DNA of 64,000 bases from Pseudomonadales bacterium (GTDB lineage: Bacteria > Pseudomonadota > Gammaproteobacteria > Pseudomonadales > Azotimanducaceae), in NCBI GenBank assembly GCA_028283025.1, contig JAPYNO010000127.1, positions 1 through 64,000 on the forward strand, given 5' to 3'. Under the pieces are notes generated by a model. That model made no database searches. It was not told the DNA's origin and was given only the letters and a program-made list of their open reading frames with translations. Below are positions 49,948-59,546 of this stretch, piece by piece. The position numbers and the translations under genes are program-made. Position 1 is the first letter of the stretch, and each line of letters begins with the position of its first letter.

Positions 49948-51360
49948 CTAAAAGGCTTCGGGGGGCGCGTGGAACATTCGCTCGAGCTGCTTTTGAGTGC
50001 GAATGAGCGCCTGTTCGCTCTTTTGCTTTGGCACGAACACCACCACCCGGTCGTTTTGCTCTAGGCAGAGACCGCCATCAAGCAAACGCCCCTTGTAGTT
50101 GCCGGACTTGCTTTGTCTTGCGACGGCGAAGATATTGGCGCCGCCGGGCAATTCAATATCGCAAGCAGGCCGTCCGACGAGCTCTGAAGTGTCGGCGGTG
50201 CCAAGTGCCTCGACTTCCATCACCTGCCCAAAATCCCCAGCCAAACTGTGTTCGCGCAGCACCCGGCCGCGACGAAAATACGAACGAAAGGCATCAACGG
50301 CGGCATCGATTGGGGAAACAACAAAGTTGGTGCCAGCGCGAAGCGCGAGCTTGCGCATGGCAGGATGCAGCAAGAGCGCAGCGGTGATGCGCGTTTTGTG
50401 CCGGCTGGCGATGGCGGTGGCGAGCAGGTTGGTCTCGTCGCTGTTGGCAAGTGCGAAGAAGGCGTCGATGTGCTCGATGTTCTCTTCGAGCAAGAACTCT
50501 TCATCGGTCATATCGCCGCACAGTACGACGCAGGAGAGTTCCTCAGCGAGTTGCTGACACCTGTCTTCGCGTACTTCGATCAGGCGAACAGACGCTGAGG
50601 TGCGTTCTTGAAGCGCGCGCACGAGGCGTGTGCCGAGATGCCCGCCGCCAGCGATCATCACTCGTTTGAACGGCTTGCCTTGCAGGTCGAGTTTTTTCAT
50701 CACGGCGCCGACATCGCCGACTCTGCCAAGCACGAAGAGCGTGTCGCCGGCGGCCAAGCGCTCTTCATTGTTCGGCACAAAGCTCATTTCGCCGCGCCCG
50801 ATCAGCGGTACTGCGAAAGGTCTGCCTGGGGCCTCAAGCAGGTCGTGGATGCGCTTGTCCGTGTGCGGCCAGTCCGCTGGCACGTCGAACGCGCACAAAC
50901 GCAGACTCCCAGACCCAAGGTTCAAGGCTTGGCGAGCGCCAGGATGCTGCACCACGAGGCAGAGCTCCTCGGCCATCTCAAGTTCGGGATTCACCGCCGC
51001 CTTGATCGGCAAGTGCTCAAAACTAAACAATTCCGAGCGGCGCTCAAGGTAGGCGGGCGTGCGAATGCGGGCAACGATATTGGTGACCTCGAACAGCGTG
51101 TAGCAAATCTGGCTGGCGACCATATTGATCTCATCGGCGCCGGTCGTCGCAAACACGCTGTCAGCGTCATACGCGCCAGCGCTTTGCAGGACATCAGGAT
51201 GTGCCGCATTGCCGAGCACGCTTGTCACATCGAGGCGCCTGCCAAGTTCTTCGAGCCGACGCGAGTCGCTGTCAACGATGGTCACATCCTCGCCCTGTTC
51301 AATGAGCGCTTGAGCGAGCGACCCGCCGACCCTCCCCGCACCAAGAATGAGCACCCGCAT
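49948..51360 (-). CDS. trkA: Trk potassium system regulator TrkA
   Basis: 470 aa with two RCK modules. First Rossmann motif VLILGAGRVGGSLAQALIEQ and VIVDSDSRRLEEL; second MIAGGGHLGTRLVRALQE followed by L-I-E-V-R-E-D. Each is followed by a TrkA-C domain. It binds NAD(H)/ATP on the cytoplasmic face of TrkH and gates K+ uptake. Lies just upstream of trkH in one operon with rsmB-fmt-def. Confidence 0.95.
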   Translation of the reverse strand: MRVLILGAGRVGGSLAQALIEQGEDVTIVDSDSRRLEELGRRLDVTSVLGNAAHPDVLQSAGAYDADSVFATTGADEINMVASQICYTLFEVTNIVARIRTPAYLERRSELFSFEHLPIKAAVNPELEMAEELCLVVQHPGARQALNLGSGSLRLCAFDVPADWPHTDKRIHDLLEAPGRPFAVPLIGRGEMSFVPNNEERLAAGDTLFVLGRVGDVGAVMKKLDLQGKPFKRVMIAGGGHLGTRLVRALQERTSASVRLIEVREDRCQQLAEELSCVVLCGDMTDEEFLLEENIEHIDAFFALANSDETNLLATAIASRHKTRITAALLLHPAMRKLALRAGTNFVVSPIDAAVDAFRSYFRRGRVLREHSLAGDFGQVMEVEALGTADTSELVGRPACDIELPGGANIFAVARQSKSGNYKGRLLDGGLCLEQNDRVVVFVPKQKSEQALIRTQKQLERMFHAPPEAF

Positions 51361-51374
51361 CGGCGTTACATCCG

Positions 51375-52673
51375 TTAGGCGCGTTTGCCAAACAGTGCGT
51401 AGAACATGGCGTCAGGCCCTTGCGGCGTGGTGACGAGCTGCACGCCGCTTTGCGTCTCGATAGAGACAAGGCCGCAAGCCTTGATCTGCGGCATGTCGAG
51501 CACGGCTGCATCGCTTCGAGTTCTCAAGGCCTGCACTGAATCCTCGTTTTCCCGTTTCAGCATGGAACAAGTCGAATAAAGGAGCTTGCCACCAGGCTTT
51601 AGTGTACGCCAAGCAGCATCAAGAAGACGCTTTTGGCTCTGGTGATGTGCTTGCAAATCGTCGGCCTTGGCGAGAACCTTGATATCTGGGTGCCTGCGCA
51701 AGGTGCCTGTCCCAGAGCAAGGCACATCGAGGAGCACGGCATCGAATGGACGGCCGTCCCACCACGCCAGTTGTTCGAACCGGGCGCAGATGATCTCTGG
51801 CGTGGGCAGGCCGAGTCGGTGACACTCGGTTTTGATGCGTTGCAGGCGCGATTCACTCTGATCGACGCTGGTGAGCGCGATGCCGGGCGTATGCTCAAGC
51901 AGGTGCGCTGTCTTGTTGCCGGGCGCGGCGCAGGCATCAAGGACACGCATGCCAGAGCTGGCGTTAAGCAAACGCGCCGCGAGTTGCGCACCTTGGTCCT
52001 GAATGCTGAGCTCGCCGCTGGCAATGCCCGGAATCTGTTCCGATGGCATCGGTGCTTCAAGGATAATGCAGCTTGGCAAGGCACCCGGCACGGCTGGCGA
52101 GCCATTGCGCTGAAGCGTTTCGAGCACCGCTTCGCGAGTCGTCTTAGTCGCGTTGACGCGCAGGCACATGGGCGCCTTCGTGAGATTGGCGAGAAGCAGG
52201 TCGTGCCAATGGTGCGGGTATTGTGCTTGCGCCTGCTCGATGAGCCATTTTGGGTGGTCGAAGGCGGCCTCTATCCCTTGCCCTTCGAACGTATCCTTTG
52301 CGACCGTGCGCAGAACGGCATTGATGAGCTTGTCTGTCCAAGGCTTGCCAAGACGACGTGCGATGTCCACGGACTCATTGACGGCGGCATGCGCGGGCGT
52401 GCGCAAATGGAGTATCTGCAGGGCGCCTGTCATAAGCAGGCAAAAGAGATCGAAGTCCTTGTTGCGCAAAGGCTTCTGCAAGTGCCTCGACACTCGCTCA
52501 GAAAGCGAGAAATAGTGACGCAGCACGCCGTAGAGGAGCTCATGCACAAACGGGTTCGCGTGCTCGTGCAAAAGTGCGCGATCGAAGGGCAGGCCGCGCT
52601 TTAGGATTTTGACGAGCAGCCGAGTTGCCAGAAGGCGCGGAGGGGGTGCGGCAGGCGGTGCGGGGCGCGCCAT
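51375..52673 (-). CDS. rsmB: 16S rRNA (cytosine-967-C5) methyltransferase RsmB
   Basis: 432 aa from ATG 52673, two bases after the fmt stop, with GGGTGAG upstream; a longer frame would lie in fmt. N-terminal NusB-like domain, then MRVLDACAAPGNKTAHLLE (SAM motif), the catalytic Cys in LDVPCSGTGTLRRHPDIK and the second Cys in KLLYSTCSMLKREN. Methylates C967 in 16S rRNA (E. coli numbering). Context fmt-rsmB-trkA is classical. Confidence 0.95.
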   Translation of the reverse strand: MARPAPPAAPPPRLLATRLLVKILKRGLPFDRALLHEHANPFVHELLYGVLRHYFSLSERVSRHLQKPLRNKDFDLFCLLMTGALQILHLRTPAHAAVNESVDIARRLGKPWTDKLINAVLRTVAKDTFEGQGIEAAFDHPKWLIEQAQAQYPHHWHDLLLANLTKAPMCLRVNATKTTREAVLETLQRNGSPAVPGALPSCIILEAPMPSEQIPGIASGELSIQDQGAQLAARLLNASSGMRVLDACAAPGNKTAHLLEHTPGIALTSVDQSESRLQRIKTECHRLGLPTPEIICARFEQLAWWDGRPFDAVLLDVPCSGTGTLRRHPDIKVLAKADDLQAHHQSQKRLLDAAWRTLKPGGKLLYSTCSMLKRENEDSVQALRTRSDAAVLDMPQIKACGLVSIETQSGVQLVTTPQGPDAMFYALFGKRA

Positions 52674-52675
52674 GC

Positions 52676-53644
52676 TCACCCGCCGAATCGATTGCCTGTT
52701 CGAAAGATGCCAGCGAACCCGTTCAACAGGTCGCGTGCCGACAGACGACGACCAGAGCCGCGCAGAACGCATGCCTCAAGCACTGAGATCTTGCCTACGC
52801 CACAGGCAATTTCGATTTGACCGGCAGGCGCTTCGAGCACTGTGCCGGGCGGAGCGACCGCCTCGCCGAGAGTGTATTCGGCCTTGAGGAATCGCACACG
52901 CAGCGCATCGTCGCCTGTGGGTATGCAAGAGATAGCGGGCGCGGCGGAATTTAGCGCGTGAATCTGCCGAGCGACAATACGCGAACTGCGCGACCAATTG
53001 ATGACTTGATCCTTGTCGGTGAGCTTTTCAGCGTAGAGTGCGCCATCGCTTTCCTGAGGCGCCGCTTCAAGGGTGTCGATATGCTTGATGGCGTGACACA
53101 GTGCGTTGATGCCGAGACTCGCAAGGGCAGTGCGCAGGCAATCTCCGGTCATGGTGTCATCAAGATGCAGGCGTTTGATTGCAAGCAGCGGCCCGGTGTC
53201 CACGCCTGAGTCCATTTGCATGACGCAAACGCCGGTTTCAGTGTCGCCTGACATGATGGCCCGCTCGATTGGCGCGGCGCCACGCCAACGCGGCAGCAGC
53301 GACGGATGCAAGTTGATGCAGCCGTACTTTGGCAACTCAAGGATTCTCGGCGGCACTATTAGCCCGTAAGCAACGACAACTAGCACATCAAGCTCGAAGG
53401 CAGAAATTTCCTTATATGTCTGTGCGTCGCCTAAGTTGCGCGGCTGCAGCACGGGGATGCGCTCTGCGCGAGCGCTCGTTCGCACCGGCGTCGTGCCGAA
53501 TTTCCGTCCGCGTCCGCTGCGGGCATCAGGGGCGGTCAGCACCGCCACTGGCCGAATGCCTTGGCCAAGCAATCCATGAAGTACCCTGTCGGCAAAAGCG
53601 GGGGTGCCCGCAAAGCCGATGCGTCTGGCTGTTTCGTTAGGCAA
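52676..53644 (-). CDS. fmt: Methionyl-tRNA formyltransferase
   Basis: 322 aa, TTG start overlapping the def stop by 8 bp; no better start codon exists before GFAGTPAFADRVLHGL. The formyl-transfer site INLHPSLLPRWRGAAPIERA and GVDTGPLLAIKRL are intact (Asn, His, Asp triad), and the C-terminal tRNA-binding domain is present. It formylates initiator Met-tRNA; def removes the formyl group later. Confidence 0.95.
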   Translation of the reverse strand: MPNETARRIGFAGTPAFADRVLHGLLGQGIRPVAVLTAPDARSGRGRKFGTTPVRTSARAERIPVLQPRNLGDAQTYKEISAFELDVLVVVAYGLIVPPRILELPKYGCINLHPSLLPRWRGAAPIERAIMSGDTETGVCVMQMDSGVDTGPLLAIKRLHLDDTMTGDCLRTALASLGINALCHAIKHIDTLEAAPQESDGALYAEKLTDKDQVINWSRSSRIVARQIHALNSAAPAISCIPTGDDALRVRFLKAEYTLGEAVAPPGTVLEAPAGQIEIACGVGKISVLEACVLRGSGRRLSARDLLNGFAGIFRTGNRFGG

Positions 53645-54137
53645 TTTCGCGCCGCTGCTTCTCGATCCGTTTGCGGATTCTATTCCTTTTCAGTGAAGAA
53701 AGATAGTCAACAAATAACTTTCCATCCAAGTGATCAATTTCATGCTGCGCGCAGACCGCATGCATGCCTTCCCATTCTGCGTGTACACGCTTTCCAGAGC
53801 GGTCCAAGTATTCAATTTCAATCCTTGAGGCGCGTCGCACGGGCTCATAGAAGCCTGGCACCGACAAGCAGCCTTCATTGCTTTCAATCACGCCGGACTT
53901 GTCGAGAATGCACGGATTGATCAGCACCAGAGGCTCGCTCTTGTCTTCGGAGACGTCCATGACCAAGATTCGCTTCGTGATGCCCACTTGCGTGGCGGCG
54001 AGCCCAATGCCACGCTCGTGGTACATGGTCTCTAGCATGTCGTCGGCGATCTGCCTGGTGGCGTCGCGCACCTCCTTGACGGGCCGTGCGGTCAGGCGCA
54101 AGCGAGGATCAGGATAGTGAAGAACTGTCAGTTTCAT
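53637..54137 (-). CDS. def: Peptide deformylase
   Basis: 166 aa from ATG 54137; the frame is open further upstream but the family starts MKLTVLHYPDPRLR. Motif 1 GIGLAATQVG, motif 2 NEGCLSVPG with the metal Cys, and motif 3 CAQHEIDHLDGKLF with both metal His. Removes formyl from nascent proteins. The C-terminal basic tail (KRNRIRKRIEKQRR) is as in E. coli Def, where it contacts the ribosome. Confidence 0.96.
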   Translation of the reverse strand: MKLTVLHYPDPRLRLTARPVKEVRDATRQIADDMLETMYHERGIGLAATQVGITKRILVMDVSEDKSEPLVLINPCILDKSGVIESNEGCLSVPGFYEPVRRASRIEIEYLDRSGKRVHAEWEGMHAVCAQHEIDHLDGKLFVDYLSSLKRNRIRKRIEKQRREIA

Positions 54138-54224
54138 GCGTTGTCGGCGCTGGTTTTGGCAAGCAAGACGCGCATTGTGCCTTGAGACCGCAGCATTCGA
54201 CAATACCGTGTTCGACAAGACATA

Positions 54225-54602
54225 ATGCGCGCTATGGTCAAGTTTCCAAACAAAGACACGAAGGAAGAAGAGGCAAACACGCACATTTATCGCGTGCTCT
54301 TTTCGGGCGGCGGGCAGATCTACGAGGTCTATGCGCGCGGGCTGTATCAGAGCGACCTGTATGGCTTCATCGAAATTGAAGACTATGTCTTTGGCGGTCG
54401 CAGCAACGTGGTCATCGATCCGCAAGAGGACAAGCTGCGCAATGAGTTTGAGGGCGTGAAGCGCACATACCTGCCGATTCCCTGCATCCTGCGCGTTGAT
54501 GAGGTCGAAAAGGAAGGCGTCGCCAAGGTCAAGGACGACAAGGGCGGCAGTACAGTTGCGCAATTTCCCATGCCAGCGCCGATCAACGAGAACCTGTCCT
54601 GA
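54225..54602 (+). CDS. DUF1820 family protein
   Basis: 125 aa (ATG 54225; ATG 54234 possible). IYRVLFSGGGQIYEVYARGL, SDLYGFIEIEDYVFG, RSNVVIDPQEDKLRNEFEGV and ILRVDEVEKEGVAKV match DUF1820, a small family common in Gammaproteobacteria with no known function. It diverges from def and may share a bidirectional promoter in the 87-bp gap. No membrane segment. Confidence 0.87.
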   Translation: MRAMVKFPNKDTKEEEANTHIYRVLFSGGGQIYEVYARGLYQSDLYGFIEIEDYVFGGRSNVVIDPQEDKLRNEFEGVKRTYLPIPCILRVDEVEKEGVAKVKDDKGGSTVAQFPMPAPINENLS

Positions 54603-54635
54603 CAGGCGCTAAGCTTCGGGAGCACCGACGCTTAC

Positions 54636-55769
54636 ATGCACCCAGACAACCCCTTCAGGCCCGGCAGCGGAAAACCGCCCCATCTTGCTGGTCGCAGAGG
54701 CGAGCTTGACGCAATGATGGGGCTGGTGAATGCCGCGCTCGCAGGTAAGCCCCGCCATCAAGACGGCGCGATTTATGGCCCGAGAGGGTGTGGCAAGACG
54801 GCGCTGCTGCACACGATCAAGGACCGAATCCCGCACACGGCTCGCATCACGCTTCTCACGCCATCGGATCTGAAGACGGAAGACGATGTTGAAGCACACA
54901 TACTGAAAAGCCTTGATGCAGGCGCCCTCTCTCGATTGCTCCCAGATGAAACAGAAGTCAATGTGCGGGTGCTCAAAGGCGTGTGGAAGCGGCAGGGCAT
55001 TGAGTTCAGCGACAAGCGAGATGAAATCGCAGCCCACTCCAGAAAGCATCCATTCTTCCTGTTGCTCGACGAGGCGCACAAGCTGCCTCTTGATGTATAT
55101 GAAAAGCTCGTCCACGAATCACTCGCGCTGCGCGCTGCGGACGCTTGCGTCACCTTCATCCTTGCAGGCAAGCCACAGCTCACATCAATGGGCGCGAGAG
55201 CGGGCGTCTCCTTTTCCGAGCGGTTTCTGCACAAGGACATTGGACTGCTCGGCGAAGAGAGCGCTTGCGAGGCGCTTGTTGTCCCGTTCGGTCGCGAAGG
55301 GGTCTCTATTTCAGATGAAGCGCTGCAATTGCTCTATGAGGATACGCATGGCTACGCATACTACTTGCAACTCTGGGGCGAGGGCTTGTGGGAGTGCTGC
55401 CGCAGGCTGGAGACGAAGCACATCGACAGGGATGTCGTGGCATCCGTTCAGCCAATGGTTCGCAAAGAGCGCGACCGGGCCTATCAAGAGCGTTACAGCG
55501 CTTGGACGGGCGAGGATTTGCATCTGTTCGAGTGCATCAATCAGCGATTGCGGGAAACGGACGGGCTGCCGAGCAAACGCGGACTTGAACATATGATCGA
55601 GACCGAGCTAAAGACACAAGGCCGGGCATCGAGCGGATTCAGCGACATTTACCAGAAGATGGTTGAGAGCGACTATGTGTGGCAGCGGATCGGCGACAGA
55701 ACGCTGACATTCTGCCTCCCGTCCTTTTCTGACTTTATCGAGCGCAATCGTTCGGACTTCGCCGGTTGA
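54636..55769 (+). CDS. AAA-type ATPase of unknown role
   Basis: 377 aa. Walker A AIYGPRGCGKTALLHTIKD (about 46-64) and Walker B FFLLLDEAHKLP (about 140-151); then a sensor-like TFILAGKPQL, and a helical C-terminal half with DIYQKMVESDYVWQ. It resembles archaeal-type/ORC-like AAA ATPases found as stand-alone accessory proteins. The opening LAGRRGELDAMMGLV is typical of these. Partner and function are unknown; 33 bp after the DUF1820 gene, so possibly cotranscribed. Confidence 0.72.
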   Translation: MHPDNPFRPGSGKPPHLAGRRGELDAMMGLVNAALAGKPRHQDGAIYGPRGCGKTALLHTIKDRIPHTARITLLTPSDLKTEDDVEAHILKSLDAGALSRLLPDETEVNVRVLKGVWKRQGIEFSDKRDEIAAHSRKHPFFLLLDEAHKLPLDVYEKLVHESLALRAADACVTFILAGKPQLTSMGARAGVSFSERFLHKDIGLLGEESACEALVVPFGREGVSISDEALQLLYEDTHGYAYYLQLWGEGLWECCRRLETKHIDRDVVASVQPMVRKERDRAYQERYSAWTGEDLHLFECINQRLRETDGLPSKRGLEHMIETELKTQGRASSGFSDIYQKMVESDYVWQRIGDRTLTFCLPSFSDFIERNRSDFAG

Positions 55770-55809
55770 GCCCTTAGAATAGACGCGCATTCGCATTCGG
55801 AGCAGTCCC

Positions 55810-57024
55810 TTGAGCAGAATCGTAATAGTCGGCGGCGGACAAGCGGGCGGACAAGCGGCGGCGCGCCTGCGGCAAAACGGTTACGAAGGCGACATCCTGC
55901 TCATTGGCGAGGAGGCGCTGCCGCCATATCAGCGCCCACCGCTTTCCAAGCAGTATCTCGCTGGCGAGATGCCAATTGAGCGTGTGCTTCTGCGGCCTGA
56001 AGCCTTCTATGCGGATAAGTCGATCAGTCTCAAGCTGGGAACCCGCGTCCTCGGCATCGAGTGCGCCGAAAAGCACATCACACTTGAGTCGGGCGAAACC
56101 ATCGATTACGACAAGCTGCTCCTTGCCACCGGGGGCAGAGCGCGCAAGCTGCCGCTTCCCGGTGCCGATCATGCGGCCGTGCATTACCTTCGTGACATCA
56201 GCGATGTCGATGCGATTCGTGCCAAGGCGTCCAAAGGTGCGCGCCTCGTCATCGTTGGCGGCGGCTACATTGGCCTTGAAGTGGCATCCGTGGGCGCAAA
56301 GCTCGGCGTTCAAGTCACAGTGTTGGAAATGGAGCCGCGCGTGCTCGCGCGGGTGACCTCAAAGCGCATGTCGGCCTACTATGAGTCGCTGCACAGGGAG
56401 CGAGGCGTCAATATCGTGACGCGCGCACATGCGTCCGCTTTTCAGGATTGCGGAAGCGGCGGCGTGCGCGTCGAATGCGCAGACGGGCAGTCCTTTGATG
56501 CGGATATTGCCATCATCGGTGCTGGCATCGTCCCAAACGTCGAGCTCGCGCAAGCCGCTGGTCTCGATTGCGACAATGGCATCGTCGTTGATTCGCGATG
56601 CCAAACGAGCGATGCCAACATCTACGCCGCTGGCGACTGCACCAATCACCCGAACGCCCTGCTTGGAAGACGGCTGCGCCTTGAATCCGTGCCAAACGCC
56701 ATGGAACAGGCGCGCGTGGCGGTAGAAAACCTATGCGGCACGGACTGCGAATACGCCGCGTTGCCGTGGTTCTGGTCCGATCAATACGAGCTCAAATTAC
56801 AAATGGCCGGGTTCTCAGCCGGCGCCGACGAAGAAGTGGTGCGTGGCGAAATAGCATCCAACGCCTTTGCGGTCTTCTACTTGAAGTCCGGGCGCATCAT
56901 TGCTGTCGAAAGCATCAACAGTGCGCGCGAGTTCATGGCGGCGCGCAAGCTGATCGAATCGGGCAAGACGGTAGATGCGAAACAGCTTGCCGATGTGGAC
57001 ACGCCGCTGCGCTCCCTTTTGTGA
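55810..57024 (+). CDS. FAD-dependent NAD(P)H:ferredoxin reductase-like oxidoreductase
   Basis: 404 aa, TTG start. FAD motif IVIVGGGQAGGQAAARLRQN, NAD motif LVIVGGGYIGLEVASVGAKL, and the flavin-ribityl motif TSDANIYAAGDCTNHPN, followed by a C-terminal reductase domain. This arrangement matches putidaredoxin/rubredoxin reductases that pass electrons from NAD(P)H to a small redox protein. No ferredoxin or P450 gene is adjacent. PPK2 follows 20 bp later. Confidence 0.87.
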   Translation: MSRIVIVGGGQAGGQAAARLRQNGYEGDILLIGEEALPPYQRPPLSKQYLAGEMPIERVLLRPEAFYADKSISLKLGTRVLGIECAEKHITLESGETIDYDKLLLATGGRARKLPLPGADHAAVHYLRDISDVDAIRAKASKGARLVIVGGGYIGLEVASVGAKLGVQVTVLEMEPRVLARVTSKRMSAYYESLHRERGVNIVTRAHASAFQDCGSGGVRVECADGQSFDADIAIIGAGIVPNVELAQAAGLDCDNGIVVDSRCQTSDANIYAAGDCTNHPNALLGRRLRLESVPNAMEQARVAVENLCGTDCEYAALPWFWSDQYELKLQMAGFSAGADEEVVRGEIASNAFAVFYLKSGRIIAVESINSAREFMAARKLIESGKTVDAKQLADVDTPLRSLL

Positions 57025-57044
57025 CATGTGACGAGACGATAGCG

Positions 57045-57830
57045 ATGCAGCGCGAGCCGCCACAGCTCGACAAGGTCGATATGGATGTGGCATTCGACAA
57101 GGCGAGCTATGCGCAGACGCTCGCCGATTTGCAATATCAACTCAAGGAATTATCGCTTGCGTATGGGCGACAGCGCATGCGTTCAGTCGTTGTCTTTGAA
57201 GGACAGGATGCGGCTGGCAAAGGCGGCACCATTCGCCGCGTGAGCTGGCCGCTCGACCCGCGCATGTTGAAAGTCTGGCCAATCTCCGCGCCAAGCGAGG
57301 ATGAGAAGGAAGATCACTATTTATCCCGCTTTTGGCGGCGCTTGCCGCGCGCAGGCCAGATGGTGATTTTTGATCGTTCTTGGTACGGGCGCGTGCTCGT
57401 CGAGCGCATCGAAGGCTTTGCAAGTGAGGCTGAATGGCGGCGAGCCTATGCAGAGATCAACGAATTCGAGCGCATGCTCGGCAATGACGGCGTGCGCCTC
57501 GTCAAGATTTTCCTGCACATCACGCCCGATGAGCAGCTTGCGAGGTTTCAAGCGCGGTTCTCTGACCCCTTCAAACGCTGGAAGCTTTCGGAGGAGGACT
57601 TGCGCAACCGCAGCAAGTGGGATGCCTACGAGGTCGCCGCCAACGAGATGTTTGCGAAGACCTCGACCGAGGCGCACCCTTGGGAGGTGATCGCCGGCAA
57701 CAACAAGCGCTACGCGCGCCTCAAAGCGATTGGCACTATCGTCGAGCGGCTGTCGCAAGGCGTAGACATGCAATTGCCAGCGCTCGCACCGGAGTTTGAG
57801 AAGCGAGCGGCGAAGGCGCTCGGCATCTGA
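57045..57830 (+). CDS. ppk2: Polyphosphate kinase 2 family protein
   Basis: 261 aa from ATG 57045 (in-frame GTG 57021 possible). Walker A VVFEGQDAAGKGGTIRRV, the family motif MVIFDRSWYGRVLVERIEGF with catalytic Asp/Arg, and the lid region DPFKRWKLSEEDLRNRSKW. PPK2 enzymes use polyphosphate to phosphorylate nucleoside mono- or diphosphates, or the reverse. Single-domain length. Confidence 0.92.
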   Translation: MQREPPQLDKVDMDVAFDKASYAQTLADLQYQLKELSLAYGRQRMRSVVVFEGQDAAGKGGTIRRVSWPLDPRMLKVWPISAPSEDEKEDHYLSRFWRRLPRAGQMVIFDRSWYGRVLVERIEGFASEAEWRRAYAEINEFERMLGNDGVRLVKIFLHITPDEQLARFQARFSDPFKRWKLSEEDLRNRSKWDAYEVAANEMFAKTSTEAHPWEVIAGNNKRYARLKAIGTIVERLSQGVDMQLPALAPEFEKRAAKALGI

Positions 57831-57943
57831 TGGGAAATCGAAGCGGGATTGGCGCCCAGAATAGCCATGTTGCTTGCGGGGCAACTGCGGCGCGAGAATA
57901 TCGCCAACAGATCTTCTGACCGTCGCTGGCCGGTGGGTTCAAT

Positions 57944-58171
57944 ATGCCAAGCCCCATTCCCCATGAAATCGCGACCGGCGCACAGGCTTTGTTGGCCCAA
58001 ATTGACGGTGGCGTAGCCGCCGTGTTGTTCGGGTCACGCGCCCGTGAAGACTGGTGTGAACAGAGCGACTGGGATATTGCCTTCATCGATTTGTCGCTAG
58101 GGTCTGTTAACACTATGCCTGCCGACGCTGTCATCGATCCCGGGGTTTCTAGGCGGTTGAATTTTCACTAG
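57944..58171 (+). pseudogene. Truncated nucleotidyltransferase, cut by a repeat end
   Basis: The first ~50 codons include AAVLFGSRAREDWCEQSDWD then I-A-F-I, the G-S-x-D-x-D core of minimal nucleotidyltransferases (MNT/AbiEii-like antitoxins). At 58098 the frame runs into a TAGGGTCTGTTAACAC repeat end and soon stops. The HEPN partner usually following such genes is absent. So it is a remnant of a nucleotidyltransferase/HEPN pair or a lone domain. Confidence 0.6.
58098..58132 (+). repeat. Solo end of the MITE-type repeat
   Basis: TAGGGTCTGTTAACACTATG and the following ~15 bases (58098-58132) match the left end of the element at 59869-59903 (TAGGGCGTGTTCACACTATG...) in about 30 of 35 positions. 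No matching right end is visible within the next few hundred bases. It is a deleted element or a single-ended relic, and it interrupts the nucleotidyltransferase frame. Confidence 0.6.
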
Positions 58172-58248
58172 CGCGGCATCACCATAGGCACGATGTGCAA
58201 AGCAATATCTCATATGTCGCCGGGTTTCTCTGACGAGGCCGAGGCTCG

Positions 58249-59538
58249 ATGAGCAGCCTTCAATCCATCGATAAGAATCAAGCCTATGGAACTTTCAAGG
58301 ATAGCCTGAGAGCACCGATACACCGATGGTTCACGTATCCTGCGGGCTACTCTTACAAGCTGGTTGAGGCGAAGATCGAAGCGCATGGGATTGGCCCTGA
58401 CGACGTTGTGGGAGATCCCTTTGTCGGCACTGGCACAACATCACTTGCCGCCAAGCTACGCGGCGTGAGTTCTGTGGGGGTTGAAGCACATCCGTTTGTT
58501 CATTGGGTTGCACAGACGAAACTTCATTTCGAGCGCGGCGCGGACGGCTTGGGTGAAGATGCGAACAGCGTGTTGCGAGACGCTGAGCAGATCCAAGCAA
58601 GGCAGCGCTGTTTGAATGAATGGCCTGATCTCGTTTACAAATGCTTCAGTCAAGAGAACCTCTTTCGCCTTGGCGCGTTGAGGGCCGCAATCGAGCAAAC
58701 GACAAGCGCCCACAAGGAATTGCTGAAGGTTGCGCTGACCGCCACGCTCAGGGATTCAACATCCGCTGGCGCGGGCTGGCCCTACATCGCGCCGAGCAAA
58801 TTCGCGCAGCGCAAAGTTGACAGAAACGCCTTCTTGGATTTCACAAAGAGATGCGCTCTGATCGAGAGCGACATTGTGCAGGCAATGTCAATTAAGCCCA
58901 TATCATCTTCGCACAGCCTTGTGCTTGGAGATGCCCGCAGATTCAGTCATTTTTCGGGCAAGGGTGCACTCAAGATGGTTCTGACCTCCCCGCCCTATTT
59001 GAACAATTACGACTACGCTGACCGAACCAGATTGGAAACGTATTTCTGGGGAATGTTCAACAGTTGGGGAGAAATTACGAAACACGTCAGAGATAAGCTT
59101 ATTGTTGCAGCTACTACTCAAGTCAGACGCTCAGAGATGGAAGAAACAGTTCAATTGCCGGGAGTTGGCAGCGCTAGCCAGTCGGTGCAAAATGAGCTGA
59201 CCGAAATCGTCGAACGTTTAAGCAGACTGAGAAGGGAGAAGTCAGGCAACAAATCATATGATCTCATGGTCGCCGGATACTTTGAAGACATGCTTCAAGT
59301 TATTGTCGAGGTCTACGAGAGCCTTGAACCGAACGGGGCGTTCATTCTTGTGCTAGGAGACTCTGCGCCCTACGGCGTGCATGTCGCAACGGACGAATTG
59401 GTAGCTAGGATAGCACTCGACATTGGCTTCAAAGACTATGTGATCGAGGTCATTCGAACTCGGGGGGATAAATGGGCGGGGAACCCTCAGCGGCACCAAG
59501 TGCCGCTTCGAGAGTCAATCGTGACGCTTACAAAGTAG
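58249..59538 (+). CDS. DNA methyltransferase, N4-cytosine/N6-adenine type
   Basis: 429 aa. SAM motif I DVVGDPFVGTGTTSLAAKLR comes first (about 51-70) and catalytic motif IV MVLTSPPYLNNYDYADRTRL later (about 243-262), i.e. the order of the alpha/zeta-type amino methyltransferases; SPPY favours N4-cytosine. HRWFTYPAGYSYKLVE near the start resembles the type II enzymes of this group. The frame is intact. A decayed restriction gene follows directly, so it is now probably an orphan methyltransferase. Confidence 0.83.
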   Translation: MSSLQSIDKNQAYGTFKDSLRAPIHRWFTYPAGYSYKLVEAKIEAHGIGPDDVVGDPFVGTGTTSLAAKLRGVSSVGVEAHPFVHWVAQTKLHFERGADGLGEDANSVLRDAEQIQARQRCLNEWPDLVYKCFSQENLFRLGALRAAIEQTTSAHKELLKVALTATLRDSTSAGAGWPYIAPSKFAQRKVDRNAFLDFTKRCALIESDIVQAMSIKPISSSHSLVLGDARRFSHFSGKGALKMVLTSPPYLNNYDYADRTRLETYFWGMFNSWGEITKHVRDKLIVAATTQVRRSEMEETVQLPGVGSASQSVQNELTEIVERLSRLRREKSGNKSYDLMVAGYFEDMLQVIVEVYESLEPNGAFILVLGDSAPYGVHVATDELVARIALDIGFKDYVIEVIRTRGDKWAGNPQRHQVPLRESIVTLTK

Positions 59539-59546
59539 ACTACGAA

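Noticed and set aside
51633..52604. 323-codon open frame on the plus strand
   Set aside because: Antisense to rsmB, which has all catalytic motifs; no independent support.
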